Part shown: piece after piece, positions 8,399 through 17,961 of the stretch | How the letters are laid out: the number at the start of each line of letters is the position of its first letter | How positions within the stretch are numbered: position 1 is the stretch's first letter | Assembly (NCBI RefSeq): GCF_000526335.1 | Contig: NZ_JAFW01000001.1 | Span: 868,001-932,000 of the forward strand | Reading direction: 5' to 3' | Length of the DNA stretch: 64,000 bases | Source: Arthrobacter sp. 31Y | GTDB lineage: Bacteria > Actinomycetota > Actinomycetes > Actinomycetales > Micrococcaceae | The notes under the pieces: generated by a model | Database searches by the model: none | Seen by the model: only the letters and a program-made list of their open reading frames with translations | Told to the model about the DNA's origin: nothing | Translations under genes and position numbers: made by a program

Positions 8399-9484
8399 TC
8401 AGACGTTGAAGCGGAACTCCACAACGTCGCCGTCGGCCATCACGTACTCTTTGCCTTCGATGCGGACCTTGCCGCGGGACTTGGCCTCAGCCATGGAACC
8501 GGCATCAATGAGGTCTTCGAAGGAGACAACCTCAGCCTTGATGAAGCCGCGCTGGAAGTCGGAGTGGATCACGCCGGCGGCCTGTGGTGCGGTGTCGCCC
8601 TGACGGATGGTCCACGCGCGGGTTTCCTTGGGACCGGCCGTGAGGTAGGTCTGCAGGCCAAGGGTGTGGAACCCCACGCGGGCCAACTGGTCCAGGCCGG
8701 ATTCGCTCTGGCCGTTCATTTCCAGCATTTCGCGGGCTTCTTCCTCGTCCAGTTCAACGAGGTCGGATTCGAGCTTGGCATCAAGGAACACCGCATCAGC
8801 AGGGGCCACCAAAGCACGCAGCTCATCCTGCTTTTCCTGATCGCCCAGGATGCCTTCATCCGCGTTGAAAACGTAGATGAAGGGCTTGGCAGTCAAGAGC
8901 CCGAGCTCCTTGAGGTGCTCCATCTCCAGCTTGTCGCTCTTGATCGAGGAGAAGATGGTGTCGCCGCGTTCCAGAACTGCCTGGGCTGCCTTGATGGCGG
9001 CCAGCTCGGCTGCTTCACGCTTCTTGATCTTGACTTCTTTTTCGATGCGCGGGATCGCGTTTTCGATGGTCTGAAGGTCTGCCAGGATCAGCTCGGTGTT
9101 GATGGTCTCCATGTCGGAGCGCGGATCAACCTTGCCATCGACGTGGATCACGTCGGGATCGTCAAAGACTCGGACGACCTGCGCGATGGCCTCTGCTTCG
9201 CGGATGTTGGCCAGGAACTTGTTCCCCAGGCCTTCGCCTTCCGAGGCGCCCTTCACGATGCCGGCGATGTCCACAAAGGACACCGGAGCCGGCAGCAACT
9301 TCTGCGAACCGAAGATCTCCGCCAGCTTCGCCAGACGGGGATCCGGCAGATTGACCACGCCGACGTTGGGTTCAATCGTTGCGAACGGATAGTTCGCAGC
9401 GAGCACCTGATTACGGGTCAGTGCGTTGAAAAGAGTTGATTTGCCGACGTTGGGCAGTCCGACGATGCCAATAGTAAGAGCCAC
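8399..9484 (-). CDS. ychF: Redox-regulated ribosome-binding ATPase YchF
   Basis: Obg-family P-loop protein that prefers ATP, binds the ribosome and is linked to oxidative stress responses. The G1 motif GLPNVGKST is within the first 20 residues, G3 appears as DIAG, and the helical-domain and C-terminal TGS domain ([21 protein letters not shown]) are complete. The GTG at 9484 gives MALTIGIVG and 361 aa, the usual family start and length; an ATG two codons earlier (9490) is the alternative. It is divergent from rmuC. Confidence 0.95.
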   Translation of the reverse strand: MALTIGIVGLPNVGKSTLFNALTRNQVLAANYPFATIEPNVGVVNLPDPRLAKLAEIFGSQKLLPAPVSFVDIAGIVKGASEGEGLGNKFLANIREAEAIAQVVRVFDDPDVIHVDGKVDPRSDMETINTELILADLQTIENAIPRIEKEVKIKKREAAELAAIKAAQAVLERGDTIFSSIKSDKLEMEHLKELGLLTAKPFIYVFNADEGILGDQEKQDELRALVAPADAVFLDAKLESDLVELDEEEAREMLEMNGQSESGLDQLARVGFHTLGLQTYLTAGPKETRAWTIRQGDTAPQAAGVIHSDFQRGFIKAEVVSFEDLIDAGSMAEAKSRGKVRIEGKEYVMADGDVVEFRFNV

Positions 9485-9596
9485 GAGCATTGATTCTACC
9501 CGTTGCAACCACGTCCAGGGTTGTCACCACCCGCAAACGACGCCCACACGTGCAGCCTCGCTAAAAACTGTCGTACCCCTATGACAGGGTTGCCAC

Positions 9597-10871
9597 ATGG
9601 ATGGATTTGGATTGGTATTGGCCCTGCTCATGCTGCTGATTGGCGCCGCGGTTGGTCTCGCGGCCGGCTATGTGGTCTTCCGACGCCGGGGCGCTGGCTT
9701 GGAAGAGGACTTCGACGCCGTTTCGTCGCGGCTTTCAGAGGTGACCGCACAGCTAGCAGCAGCCGACGCCGAGCGGCGGCTTTTGTTCACGCAGAACCGG
9801 GAGTTGAGCGCAGCAAGGAACTCTGACGGCAGCGTTTTGCGCGCGCTTGGTCCCGTGGCCGAAAAGCTGACAGCGGTCCAGCAGCAGGTTTCACTCCTTG
9901 AGCGCGACAGGGTGGAGCAATATGGTCAACTGGCCCAGCAGCTGCAAGATGCGCGGTCGTCCGACGAGCAGCTCCTGCGGTCAACGCACGCCTTGGCCTC
10001 AGCACTCCGTTCAAACAGTGCACGCGGCCAATGGGGCGAGGTTCAGCTCCGCAGGGTGGTGGAGGCCTCGGGGATGCTCCGGCACGTGGATTTCCATGAG
10101 CAGGTGCATTCGGGACGTAACGACAACACGCTGCGGCCAGACCTGGTGGTCCAGCTTCCCGGTGGTAAGCAGTTGGTAGTAGATGCCAAGGTGCCTTTGG
10201 CCTCCTACCTCGCTGCCCAGGAACAACTCCACGGAGACGGTTCATTCGGCGAATCCGTGGGCCCCGCCGTCAACCAGGACTCCAAGACTCTGCTGGCACA
10301 GCACTCAAAGGCCCTGAAGGCCCACATCGATGCTCTGGCGGCCAAGAAATACTGGGACATTCCGGGGAACTCCCCCGAACTGGTGATCTGCTTCCTTCCG
10401 GCAGAGTCCATCCTGGCGTCAGCCCTTGAGGCTGATCCCACACTGCTGGAACACGCCCTGTCCAGGAACGTGGTTCTGGCGTCACCCGGCACCTTGTTGG
10501 CGGTCCTGAAATCGGTGGCGTTCACATGGCGACAGGATGTCCTCACCGATAGCGCCCATGAACTGTTTGAGCTCGCCAAACAGCTGTACGAACGCATGGG
10601 CACACTCGGTGAGAATGTCAGCAAGCTGGGCAGCTCTTTGAAGACCTCTGTGGATCGCTACAACGCCATGGTGGGCACGCTGGAGGCACGGGTGCTCCCG
10701 ACAGCGCGCAAGCTCAACACGATGGACGATGCTGGTCTCGCCGCCCCGATATCCGTTGAGGTGGTCCCCCGCGCTTTGGCAGCACCGGAACTGCTGGCCG
10801 TGGACACCCGCGGGCAGCAGGACACAGCCCGCAACCAAGACGACAGCGAGGACCAGGAGTCGGCAGCCTAA
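9597..10871 (+). CDS. rmuC: DNA recombination protein RmuC
   Basis: Membrane-anchored RmuC-family protein, 424 aa, thought to limit inversions and recombination at short repeats. An N-terminal helix (LVLALLMLLIGAAVGLAAGY) is followed by a coiled-coil region, then the conserved nuclease-like core: NSARGQWGEVQLRRVVEASGM, RPDLVVQLPGGKQLVVDAKVPL and PPE-type helices. The PDLVV...VDAK signature matches a PD-(D/E)xK fold. It stands alone between ychF and ispH and ends at a bidirectional terminator. Confidence 0.93.
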   Translation: MDGFGLVLALLMLLIGAAVGLAAGYVVFRRRGAGLEEDFDAVSSRLSEVTAQLAAADAERRLLFTQNRELSAARNSDGSVLRALGPVAEKLTAVQQQVSLLERDRVEQYGQLAQQLQDARSSDEQLLRSTHALASALRSNSARGQWGEVQLRRVVEASGMLRHVDFHEQVHSGRNDNTLRPDLVVQLPGGKQLVVDAKVPLASYLAAQEQLHGDGSFGESVGPAVNQDSKTLLAQHSKALKAHIDALAAKKYWDIPGNSPELVICFLPAESILASALEADPTLLEHALSRNVVLASPGTLLAVLKSVAFTWRQDVLTDSAHELFELAKQLYERMGTLGENVSKLGSSLKTSVDRYNAMVGTLEARVLPTARKLNTMDDAGLAAPISVEVVPRALAAPELLAVDTRGQQDTARNQDDSEDQESAA

Positions 10872-10888
10872 GATTTGCCGCTTAACTG

Positions 10889-10942
10889 AACTGGCCCGCA
10901 GTGGAGACCTTCCCGAAGGAAGGCCACCACTGCGGGCCAGTT
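10889..10942. terminator. Bidirectional terminator between rmuC and ispH
   Basis: A 16-bp perfect inverted repeat (AACTGGCCCGCAGTGG and complement) with a smaller internal hairpin lies between two convergent genes. Confidence 0.8.
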
Positions 10943-10959
10943 GTGTAACAAGTATTTTG

Positions 10960-12045
10960 TTAGGACGTCTGTCGGTTTCCACGGCCGCCAAGGGCACGTG
11001 TCACATCGCCGGCCTTCTTCAAGGTGGCCCGCAATTCCTTCGGAAGCGAGAAGAGCAGGTCTTCCTCTGCCGTCACCACTTCCTGGACCTCGCCGTAACC
11101 GTAGTCAGCCAAGAGTCGCAGGACATCCTTGACGAGTACCTCTGGAACAGATGCACCCGAAGTCACACCTACGGTGGCAACACCCTCGAACCAGGACTCG
11201 TCCACTTCGTTGGCGAAGTCCACGCGGTAAGAACTCTTGGCACCGTATTCCAGCGCTACTTCAACCAACCGTACGGAGTTGGACGAGTTGGCCGAACCCA
11301 CAACGATCACAAGGTCAGCCTGCGGTGCGATCTTCTTGATAGCCACCTGACGGTTGGTGGTGGCATAGCAAATGTCATCGCTGGGGGGATCCTGCAACGT
11401 GGGGAACCGGTCCTTGAGGAGGCGAACAGTTTCCATGGTTTCGTCCACACTGAGTGTGGTCTGCGAAAGCCAGATGGTTTTCTCCGGATCACGGACGGTG
11501 ACCTTGTCTACTTCATGCGGTCCGTTGATGATCTGGATATGCTCCGGGGCTTCACCGGCTGTTCCTTCGACTTCCTCATGGCCTTCGTGACCAATGAGCA
11601 GGATGTCGTAATCTTCCTTGGCGAAGCGCACGGCTTCCTTGTGCACTTTGGTGACCAGAGGACAGGTTGCGTCGATAGTGCGCAGTCCACGATCCTCGGC
11701 TGATTGCACCACTGCTGGAGAGACACCGTGCGCGGAGAAAATCACCAGAGCGCCCTCGGGAACCTCGTCAGTCTCCTCGACGAAGATGGCCCCTTGCTCC
11801 TCCAGGGAGCTGACCACGTGCACATTGTGAACGATCTGCTTGCGTACATAGACGGGAGGCCCGTAATGCTCCAGGGCCTTCTCCACAGCAATGACAGCCC
11901 GGTCCACGCCGGCGCAATAGCCTCGAGGAGCTGCCAACAGAACCTTCTTGGGACCCGTTACGGGCGCCGCTGCCTGAACCTCTTCCGGGGAACGGCGTCT
12001 GCGGGGCACCGTGGGCATAGGAATGGAAACTGCTGTGCTGGTCAT
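10960..12045 (-). CDS. ispH: 4-hydroxy-3-methylbut-2-enyl diphosphate reductase (IspH/LytB)
   Basis: Last enzyme of the methylerythritol phosphate isoprenoid pathway; an iron-sulfur enzyme that makes IPP and DMAPP. The three cluster cysteines are in conserved contexts: [21 protein letters not shown] and [10 protein letters not shown]. Also present are [11 protein letters not shown] and the SNSVRLVE substrate loop. Length 361 aa includes a 31-residue N-terminal extension (Pro/Arg-rich) before the core, common in actinobacterial proteins. Start ATG at 12045. Confidence 0.96.
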   Translation of the reverse strand: MTSTAVSIPMPTVPRRRRSPEEVQAAAPVTGPKKVLLAAPRGYCAGVDRAVIAVEKALEHYGPPVYVRKQIVHNVHVVSSLEEQGAIFVEETDEVPEGALVIFSAHGVSPAVVQSAEDRGLRTIDATCPLVTKVHKEAVRFAKEDYDILLIGHEGHEEVEGTAGEAPEHIQIINGPHEVDKVTVRDPEKTIWLSQTTLSVDETMETVRLLKDRFPTLQDPPSDDICYATTNRQVAIKKIAPQADLVIVVGSANSSNSVRLVEVALEYGAKSSYRVDFANEVDESWFEGVATVGVTSGASVPEVLVKDVLRLLADYGYGEVQEVVTAEEDLLFSLPKELRATLKKAGDVTRALGGRGNRQTS

Positions 12046-12095
12046 TCCACCATGCTACCGGCCCGGACTTTACCTCCCTGCTATCGGCCAGGACT

Positions 12096-12959
12096 TTAGC
12101 TGCTGGCCGAACGTGACCCTCGTCGCCCTGAGACGACGGAGCCTATGATGCCCGCCACAAACACTGCACCGGATGCCACCGCTGCGATCAGGATCCATTC
12201 TCCGAAACCGGACTTGGCTGCCGTGAGGAACTCCTGTTTAAACAGCTCGGCCACACCGTTGGCGCTGGACAGGTTGCCAACCACTCCCCCGGCAAGGTCC
12301 GCACCCGCCGTCCAGAGTGCAGCAAGCGCCAATCCGCCAAGCCCCAGGAAGACCAGAACCGAGGAGCGCCGGCGGGCGGCCACAAGGGCCAGCAGCAGGG
12401 AAATCAGAGCGCCGAGGGCTGCCACCCACCATAGGGGCGCAAAAGCAGCCACCCGCTCCACCAACTGGCGGTGTGAGGGCTCACCCAAAGACACCAGGCT
12501 TTCCGCTGGAACATCAATCCTGATCCGAGTTGCCTCGGCGAAGTGATCGCGGATGAGCCTGACCAACGGGCTGATATCAAGGACCAAGGCAGTGGTGGCG
12601 GCGGTCTCCTCGCTTTGGTTCACCGCACCGAAGTTCAACCTGTGGCTGTTCCGTACTGTCTCTTCCCACGCTTGCGGATAGTCGCTCCACGATTGCATGC
12701 CCGATGCAGCGCTGCGGAGCGCGTCGGCCGCCAAGGACTGGATAGGTCCGGGGAGTTCCACGGAGGCCTCGAAGGTCCCCACCGCGGCTGCGGCCAGCCG
12801 GCTTTGGAATTCTGGATCATTGCCCAGCCCACCTGCCAAGTGGACAAAGCCCTCTTCTTTGACAATGTTTTGGTCAACCCACGCGATCGGAACGGCAACG
12901 GCTGTGAGTAGTAAAGCGAGGATCACTCCCAATGCTGAAACAAAAGTACGCAAGGTCAT
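12096..12959 (-). CDS. Uncharacterised membrane protein
   Basis: 287 aa from the ATG at 12959 (MTLRTFVSALG), preceded by CGAGG. The first helix (FVSALGVILALLLTAVAVPIAW) leads to a long polar, probably extracytoplasmic region of about 150 residues with segments like AAAAVGTFEASVELP, followed by three further helices and a short basic C-terminal tail (GRRGSRSASS). I do not recognise the family. The frame is open further upstream to 13070 but without a convincing start. It sits between ispH and xseA, divergent from xseA. Confidence 0.75.
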   Translation of the reverse strand: MTLRTFVSALGVILALLLTAVAVPIAWVDQNIVKEEGFVHLAGGLGNDPEFQSRLAAAAVGTFEASVELPGPIQSLAADALRSAASGMQSWSDYPQAWEETVRNSHRLNFGAVNQSEETAATTALVLDISPLVRLIRDHFAEATRIRIDVPAESLVSLGEPSHRQLVERVAAFAPLWWVAALGALISLLLALVAARRRSSVLVFLGLGGLALAALWTAGADLAGGVVGNLSSANGVAELFKQEFLTAAKSGFGEWILIAAVASGAVFVAGIIGSVVSGRRGSRSASS

Positions 12960-13142
12960 CCTCGGGGCTCGGGGGCTATGCCACCATCCTAGGTCTGTCC
13001 ACATGAGAGAAAAAATGTCGGAGGCCTCACCCAAGCTATGGATAGAGTTGGAAGGCCGGTTGGCACTCACAGCCGCACCCCTGAGCGAGGACTATGACAA
13101 TGCAGGCAAAAACACGGCGACTGAACCAGGCAACGGCCACCC

Positions 13143-14420
13143 ATGTCCGCTGAAGCAACGCCGGAATCCACCTTGCCCGGGACCGCGGCAGAGACCAGCC
13201 CGGACAACCCCTGGCCCTTGCAATTGCTGTCCCGCAAGCTCAAAGCACACATAGAGCGGGCACCGGCAGCATGGATTGAGGGTCAGGTCATTGAACTGAA
13301 CCGCCGGGGTGGCAACGCATTTCTGACACTGCGTGATGTTGACGCTGAAATCTCCCTGCCCGCATCAGTCTGGTCAACAGTGCTTGACCGCCAGAAAATA
13401 CCCCTGGAACGCGGCTCTCGTGTGGTTGCGCTGGTCAAGGCGGACTTCTGGGTGAAGACCGGACGCCTGAACATGTCCGTGAAGGACATCCGCCCGGTGG
13501 GCCTCGGCGATCTACTGGCGAGGATTGAACGGCTGCGCCAGGCACTGGCAGCCGAGGGGCTGTTCGCGGACTCCCGGAAACGGAAACTCCCTCTTCTCCC
13601 TCATCGCATCGGCCTCATCACCGGCAGGGATTCCGACGCCAAGAAAGACGTCATGCGCAACGCGGCCTTGCGTTGGCCGGCGGTTGAGTTTGACGTCCAC
13701 GAAGTAGCTGTCCAAGGCAACACCGCTGTTTCACAGATCATCGGAGCGTTGAAGAAACTGGACGCCGATCCGCACGTGGATGTCATTGTCCTCGCCCGCG
13801 GCGGCGGCGCCTTGGAAGACCTCCTGCCGTTCAGCAATGAGGACCTCATTCGCGCCGTGGCAGCAGCCACTACACCGATTGTCAGCGCGATCGGCCATGA
13901 AGCGGACCGTCCCATCCTGGACGATGTCGCTGACCTGCGGGCGTCAACACCGACGGATGCCGCCAAGCGCATCGTTCCGGACGTGGCCGAGGAACTGGCC
14001 ATGGTCCGGCAGGCCAGGGACCATCTCCGCAGAAGTATCAGCCGCATGGTGGACCGGGAGACGGATCGACTTCACGCGTTGAGGTCCCGGCCTGTGCTGG
14101 CCACTCCTGCGTCAATGGTGGATGCCCGCTCCGAAGACATCCACCGCCTCCAGCGAAGGACTCATTCTGCAGTCAGCACCGCGGTTCTCCGGGCCTTGGA
14201 CCAGGTCCACCACTTGCGTGCGCAGGTCCGTGCATTGTCACCACAAAAGACGCTTGACCGTGGCTATGCCGTTGTTCAGCTCACGGGCGAAGACCAAGCG
14301 GGTCACCACGTGGTCAGCAGCCCCGAAGAAGCTCCGGACGGAACATCCCTGAGCATCCGTGTAGCTGAGGGCCGTTTCAGGGCTGTCTCCGCTGGGGCAG
14401 GTCAAATCATGGAACGCTGA
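13143..14420 (+). CDS. xseA: Exodeoxyribonuclease VII large subunit
   Basis: Catalytic and scaffold subunit of the ssDNA-specific exonuclease, 425 aa. An N-terminal OB-fold (WIEGQVIELNRRGGNAFLTL) is followed by the catalytic region with GLITGRDSDAKKDVMRNA, VIVLARGGGALEDLLPF and SAIGHEADRPILDDVAD, then a long coiled-coil and the C-terminal LDRGYAVV motif. The N-terminal 25 residues are a variable Thr/Pro/Glu extension. xseB follows 72 bp downstream, the usual partner. Confidence 0.95.
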   Translation: MSAEATPESTLPGTAAETSPDNPWPLQLLSRKLKAHIERAPAAWIEGQVIELNRRGGNAFLTLRDVDAEISLPASVWSTVLDRQKIPLERGSRVVALVKADFWVKTGRLNMSVKDIRPVGLGDLLARIERLRQALAAEGLFADSRKRKLPLLPHRIGLITGRDSDAKKDVMRNAALRWPAVEFDVHEVAVQGNTAVSQIIGALKKLDADPHVDVIVLARGGGALEDLLPFSNEDLIRAVAAATTPIVSAIGHEADRPILDDVADLRASTPTDAAKRIVPDVAEELAMVRQARDHLRRSISRMVDRETDRLHALRSRPVLATPASMVDARSEDIHRLQRRTHSAVSTAVLRALDQVHHLRAQVRALSPQKTLDRGYAVVQLTGEDQAGHHVVSSPEEAPDGTSLSIRVAEGRFRAVSAGAGQIMER

Positions 14421-14492
14421 CAGCTCTTCAGCATCCACCGCTCACTCGACCTTGATTTGCCGGTTACACCGCCACAACCACAAAGGACCATC

Positions 14493-14759
14493 ATGACCGA
14501 AAACAGCCAGGCAGCACCGACTCCTCAGCCCGCGGTGACGCCGGAATCCCTTGACGGACTGAGCTACGAGGAAGCCCGCGAACAACTTGTGGCGGTAGTG
14601 GGACGCTTGGAGGCAGGCGGAGCCAGCTTGGAAGAATCGCTGGCGCTTTGGGAGCGCGGCGAGGCACTGGCCAAGCGCTGCGAGGACTGGCTTGAAGGCG
14701 CCCGTAAACGCCTGGCAACCGCCCGCGAGGCAAGCGAGGACGGCGGAGCCTCGAGCTAG
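14493..14759 (+). CDS. xseB: Exodeoxyribonuclease VII small subunit
   Basis: 88-residue helical protein that coats the coiled-coil of XseA. The conserved core is [20 protein letters not shown], then [15 protein letters not shown] and a final [12 protein letters not shown]. The start at 14493 follows AAAGGA and leaves a short disordered N-terminus; an earlier in-frame start at 14457 is less likely. Its stop TAG shares a CTAG with the stop of the convergent PPK2 gene. Confidence 0.93.
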   Translation: MTENSQAAPTPQPAVTPESLDGLSYEEAREQLVAVVGRLEAGGASLEESLALWERGEALAKRCEDWLEGARKRLATAREASEDGGASS

Positions 14760-15610
14760 GACTCCATCACGAGGGCGCGCTCCTCGGCGACGTCGAAGTT
14801 GGCCTTGGGCCAGTCCAGCTGCAGCCCCCCGAGGGCATCCAACAGCAGTTGCTGCACTGCGATGCGCGCGTACCACTTCTTGTTGGCAGGTACCACGTGC
14901 CAAGGAGCAGTTTCCGTGGAGGTCTTCTCGAAGGCCACACTGTAGGCGTCCATATAGTCATCCCAGAAGGCCCGCTCAGCGAGGTCCGTCCGACTGTATT
15001 TCCAGTGCTTGGTGGGATCGTCAAGCCTGGCAATGAGTCGCCTCTTCTGCTCGTCCTTGCTGATATTGAGCATGACTTTGACCACGGTGGTTCCCTGCTC
15101 GGCAAGACGGGCTTCGAAGTCATTAATCGCGGCATACCGGCGCTCCAGCTCGGGAGCGTCGGCCCATTCGTGGACGCGATGAATCAGGACATCCTCGTAC
15201 TGTGAACGGTCAAAGACTCCCACCATTCCGGCAGCAGGGGCTTGCTTCTCGATCCTCCACAGGAAGTCGTGCGACTTTTCCTCGTCAGTTGGGGCCTTGA
15301 ACGCGGATACTTGAACGCCTTGCACATCCATGGCGCCCACTACGTGGCTGACAATGCCACCTTTCCCGGCGGTGTCCATGGCTTGGAGTATCAACAGGAG
15401 CCGTTTCCCGCTGCCCGCCCTGCCCTCGGCAAAGAGCTTTTCCTGCAGCTCCGCCAGCCGCGCATCCTGTGCCTCCAGCAGCGCTTTGCCATCCGTTTTC
15501 CCACCGGTGTAGCCGGGGGTGGATTCAGGATCCACGCCTGCCAGCGAAAACCCAGGCCCCACCCTCAGTACCTCGGCCGGACTTTTGGCGAACTCAACTG
15601 CTGCAGCCAT
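14756..15610 (-). CDS. Polyphosphate kinase 2 family protein
   Basis: 284 aa, one-domain PPK2: transfers phosphate between polyphosphate and nucleotides. Walker A-like [10 protein letters not shown] near residue 78, Walker [11 protein letters not shown], and the lid arginines ([17 protein letters not shown]) are present. The sequence DTAGKGG...DRSQYEDVL fits the class that phosphorylates NDPs or AMP; the exact substrate cannot be read off. It overlaps xseB by 4 bp at the 3' ends. Confidence 0.9.
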   Translation of the reverse strand: MAAAVEFAKSPAEVLRVGPGFSLAGVDPESTPGYTGGKTDGKALLEAQDARLAELQEKLFAEGRAGSGKRLLLILQAMDTAGKGGIVSHVVGAMDVQGVQVSAFKAPTDEEKSHDFLWRIEKQAPAAGMVGVFDRSQYEDVLIHRVHEWADAPELERRYAAINDFEARLAEQGTTVVKVMLNISKDEQKRRLIARLDDPTKHWKYSRTDLAERAFWDDYMDAYSVAFEKTSTETAPWHVVPANKKWYARIAVQQLLLDALGGLQLDWPKANFDVAEERALVMES

Positions 15611-15628
15611 TGGCGTGCCTTTCTGCCA

Positions 15629-15651
15629 GGCCGCGCCCCCGTGGCGCGGCC
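15629..15651 (-). terminator. Terminator of the aminotransferase gene
   Basis: Perfect 9-bp stem GGCCGCGCC / GGCGCGGCC with a 5-nt loop, 12 bp beyond the stop of the gene at 15664. Confidence 0.65.
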
Positions 15652-15663
15652 ATGGACCTCAGG

Positions 15664-16884
15664 CTAGTTGCCCGGGTACCTCGACAGGAAGTCCGCCATG
15701 CGCCCAATGGCTTCTTCAATGTCCTTGACGTTGGGCAAAGTCACCATTCGGAAGTGGTCCGGGCGAACCCAATTGAAGGCACGTCCATGGGACACCAGTA
15801 TTTTCTGTTCCTTCAGCAGATCGAGGACGAACTTCTCGTCATCCCGGATATGGAAGAACTCCGGGTCCAACTTCGGGAACAGGTACAGGGCGCCCCTGGC
15901 CTGCTGGGTGCTCACCCCTGGGATCGCATTCAGGAGGTCGTAGGCCTTGTTGCGTTGTTCCAGGAGCCTGCCGCCGGGGAGGATGAGATCGTTGATGCTC
16001 TGGTAACCGCCCAGAGCGGTTTGGATGGCATGTTGCGCAGGGACGTTGGCGCACAACCGCATGTTGGCCAGCAGGTTGATGCCCTCGAGGTAATCCGCGG
16101 CATCCTTCTTAGGACCGGAGATCGCCATCCAGCCGGCGCGGTAACCGCACACGCGGTAAGCCTTGGACAATCCACTGAACGTCAGGCACAGCACGTCATC
16201 CCCGGTCAGCCCGGCAAGGTTCACGTGGACGGCGTCTTCGTACAGAATCTTTTCGTAGATCTCGTCAGCGAACAGAACCAGCCCATGCTTTTCTGCCAGG
16301 GCCACAATCTTCTTGAGTGTCTCCTCCGGGTAGACGGCGCCGGTGGGGTTATTGGGGTTAATGACCACAATGCCCTTGGTCCGCGGCGTGATTTTGGCTT
16401 CCATATCCTCAAGATCGGGCTGCCATCCGGACTCTTCGTCGCAGAGGTAGTGCACGGGACGTCCCCCGGCAAGGGCCACAGACGCGGTCCATAGCGGGTA
16501 ATCCGGAGTTGGAATCAGGACTTCGTCGCCGTCATCCAAGAGCGCCATGAGGGACATGGTGATGAGCTCACTGACCCCGTTGCCAAGGTAAATATCGTCA
16601 ACATGGATGTTCTGGATGCCGCGTGTTTGGTAGTACTGCGAGACTGCGGTCCTGGCTGAGAAAATGCCACGGGAATCGCTGTAACCCTGGGCGTTCGGCA
16701 GGTGGCGGATCATGTCCACCAAAATGGCGTCGGGGGCTTCAAAACCAAAAGGTGCCGGGTTTCCGATGTTCAGTTTGAGGATCCGGTGACCCTCCGCTTC
16801 CATTTGCTGGGCGGCCTGAAGAATCGGTCCACGGATGTCGTAGAGGACATTATGAAGCTTGGTGGACTGCTTGAAATTCGCCAT
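15664..16884 (-). CDS. Pyridoxal phosphate-dependent aminotransferase (alanine aminotransferase AlaA type)
   Basis: Class I/II aminotransferase, 406 aa, fold type I. Conserved sites: LGNGVSELI cofactor-binding loop, VVINPNNPTGAVYP, and SGLSKAYRVCGYRAGWM with the Schiff-base lysine. The N-terminal SKFKQSTKLHNVLYDIRGPI-like opening (here FKQSTKLHNVLYDIRGPI) is typical of AlaA/YfbQ alanine-glutamate transaminases, so it probably links pyruvate and alanine. It stands alone; a strong hairpin separates it from the betaine operon upstream. Confidence 0.92.
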   Translation of the reverse strand: MANFKQSTKLHNVLYDIRGPILQAAQQMEAEGHRILKLNIGNPAPFGFEAPDAILVDMIRHLPNAQGYSDSRGIFSARTAVSQYYQTRGIQNIHVDDIYLGNGVSELITMSLMALLDDGDEVLIPTPDYPLWTASVALAGGRPVHYLCDEESGWQPDLEDMEAKITPRTKGIVVINPNNPTGAVYPEETLKKIVALAEKHGLVLFADEIYEKILYEDAVHVNLAGLTGDDVLCLTFSGLSKAYRVCGYRAGWMAISGPKKDAADYLEGINLLANMRLCANVPAQHAIQTALGGYQSINDLILPGGRLLEQRNKAYDLLNAIPGVSTQQARGALYLFPKLDPEFFHIRDDEKFVLDLLKEQKILVSHGRAFNWVRPDHFRMVTLPNVKDIEEAIGRMADFLSRYPGN

Positions 16885-16941
16885 CCCTCAAATATGCCAC
16901 ACGGGTGATGGAGTTCAGCTGAGACTTGACTCACAGATACG

Positions 16942-16985
16942 ACGACGGCGGTGACGGTCCCGCACGGGTCCGTCACCGCCGTCGT
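16942..16985 (-). terminator. Terminator of the glycine betaine operon
   Basis: A 16-bp perfect stem (ACGACGGCGGTGACGG and complement) with a second small stem inside the loop lies 20 bp after the last gene. It separates the operon from the aminotransferase gene transcribed in the same direction. Confidence 0.8.
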
Positions 16986-17004
16986 ACGCGGTTTTGTTCA
17001 GGTG

Positions 17005-17961
17005 TTACTTAACGATGCCCTTGTCCTTCAGCCATGCAGCTGCTGCGTCCTTGGGCGCCTGCTTCTGGTCGCCGCTGACGGCCCGGTTCAGGTTGATGAG
17101 GTCATCAGTGGTGAGGATCTTGGAGACGTTGTTCAGCGCTTCCTTGGCCTTGTCCGTCATCTTGGCTTCCTTGACCAACGGCAGAACCTGCTGCGCCTTG
17201 AAGTTGTTCTTCGGATCTTCCAAGACCACGAGGTCGTTGTCAGCGATGGACGGCGTGGTGGTGTAGATGTCCGCCACCTGGACCTTGTCCTCAAGGAGGG
17301 CCTGGAGCGTCAGGTTGCCACCGCCGTCGTTGAAGGGCTGCAGGCCCTTGAGCTCGCAACCATAGTTGGCCTTGAGCCCCGGGAAACCGTAGGCGCGGGT
17401 CTCAAAAGTGGCCGGTGCAGCCATGGTGAAGTCCTTGCAGACCTTCGCCAGGTCCTCGATGGACTTCAGCTGGTACTTCTCGGCCGTGGCCTTGGTGACC
17501 ACCATGGCATCCTTGGACTCGGCCTTGGCCGGCTCCAAAACTGCCAGGCCGTCCGGAAGCTTGCCCGGCAGTGCCTTGTAAACGTCCTCGGCGGAGACCT
17601 CGGTAGCTTCCGTGTCCACATAGGACAGGAGGTTGCCGGAGTAGTCCGGGACGAGGTCAACGGAGCCGTCCTGAACAGCTTTGAAGTAGATCTCGCGTGA
17701 GCCGATGTTGGGCTTTGATGTTGCCGTGAGACCGGCAGAGTTGAGGGCTCCAACATAGATCTCTGCGATGACCTGGCTCTCCGGGAAGTCAGCAGAACCA
17801 ACCACCAACGAGCCGCCGTCGGCGGAGCCGCTGGGGGCCGAGGTGGACGGCGTGGCCAAGGGGCTGCCGCCGCACGCGCTCAAGGCGAGGGCCACACCCA
17901 CTCCGGCGGCGAGGCCGCCGAGACCACGGCGCGTAAGGGTCATGGGGACGGGGTTTTTCAT
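17005..17961 (-). CDS. Glycine betaine/choline-type ABC transporter substrate-binding lipoprotein (OpuCC type)
   Basis: Receptor of a QAT-family osmolyte importer, 318 aa. The start follows AAGGAGGTACACC. The signal has twin arginines (TRRGLGG) and a lipobox LSAC with Cys30, so export may be by Tat. The mature part opens with LVVGSADFPESQVIAEIY, the standard OpuAC/OsmF-type beginning, and contains ADIYTTTPSIADNDLVVLEDP and the C-terminal AAAWLKDKGIV. It overlaps the preceding permease gene by 4 bp (ATGA). Confidence 0.92.
   Translation of the reverse strand: MKNPVPMTLTRRGLGGLAAGVGVALALSACGGSPLATPSTSAPSGSADGGSLVVGSADFPESQVIAEIYVGALNSAGLTATSKPNIGSREIYFKAVQDGSVDLVPDYSGNLLSYVDTEATEVSAEDVYKALPGKLPDGLAVLEPAKAESKDAMVVTKATAEKYQLKSIEDLAKVCKDFTMAAPATFETRAYGFPGLKANYGCELKGLQPFNDGGGNLTLQALLEDKVQVADIYTTTPSIADNDLVVLEDPKNNFKAQQVLPLVKEAKMTDKAKEALNNVSKILTTDDLINLNRAVSGDQKQAPKDAAAAWLKDKGIVK

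Noticed and set aside
8381-9439. A 352-codon plus-strand frame opposite ychF
   Set aside because: Shadow of the well-conserved YchF coding sequence on the other strand; no known motif.
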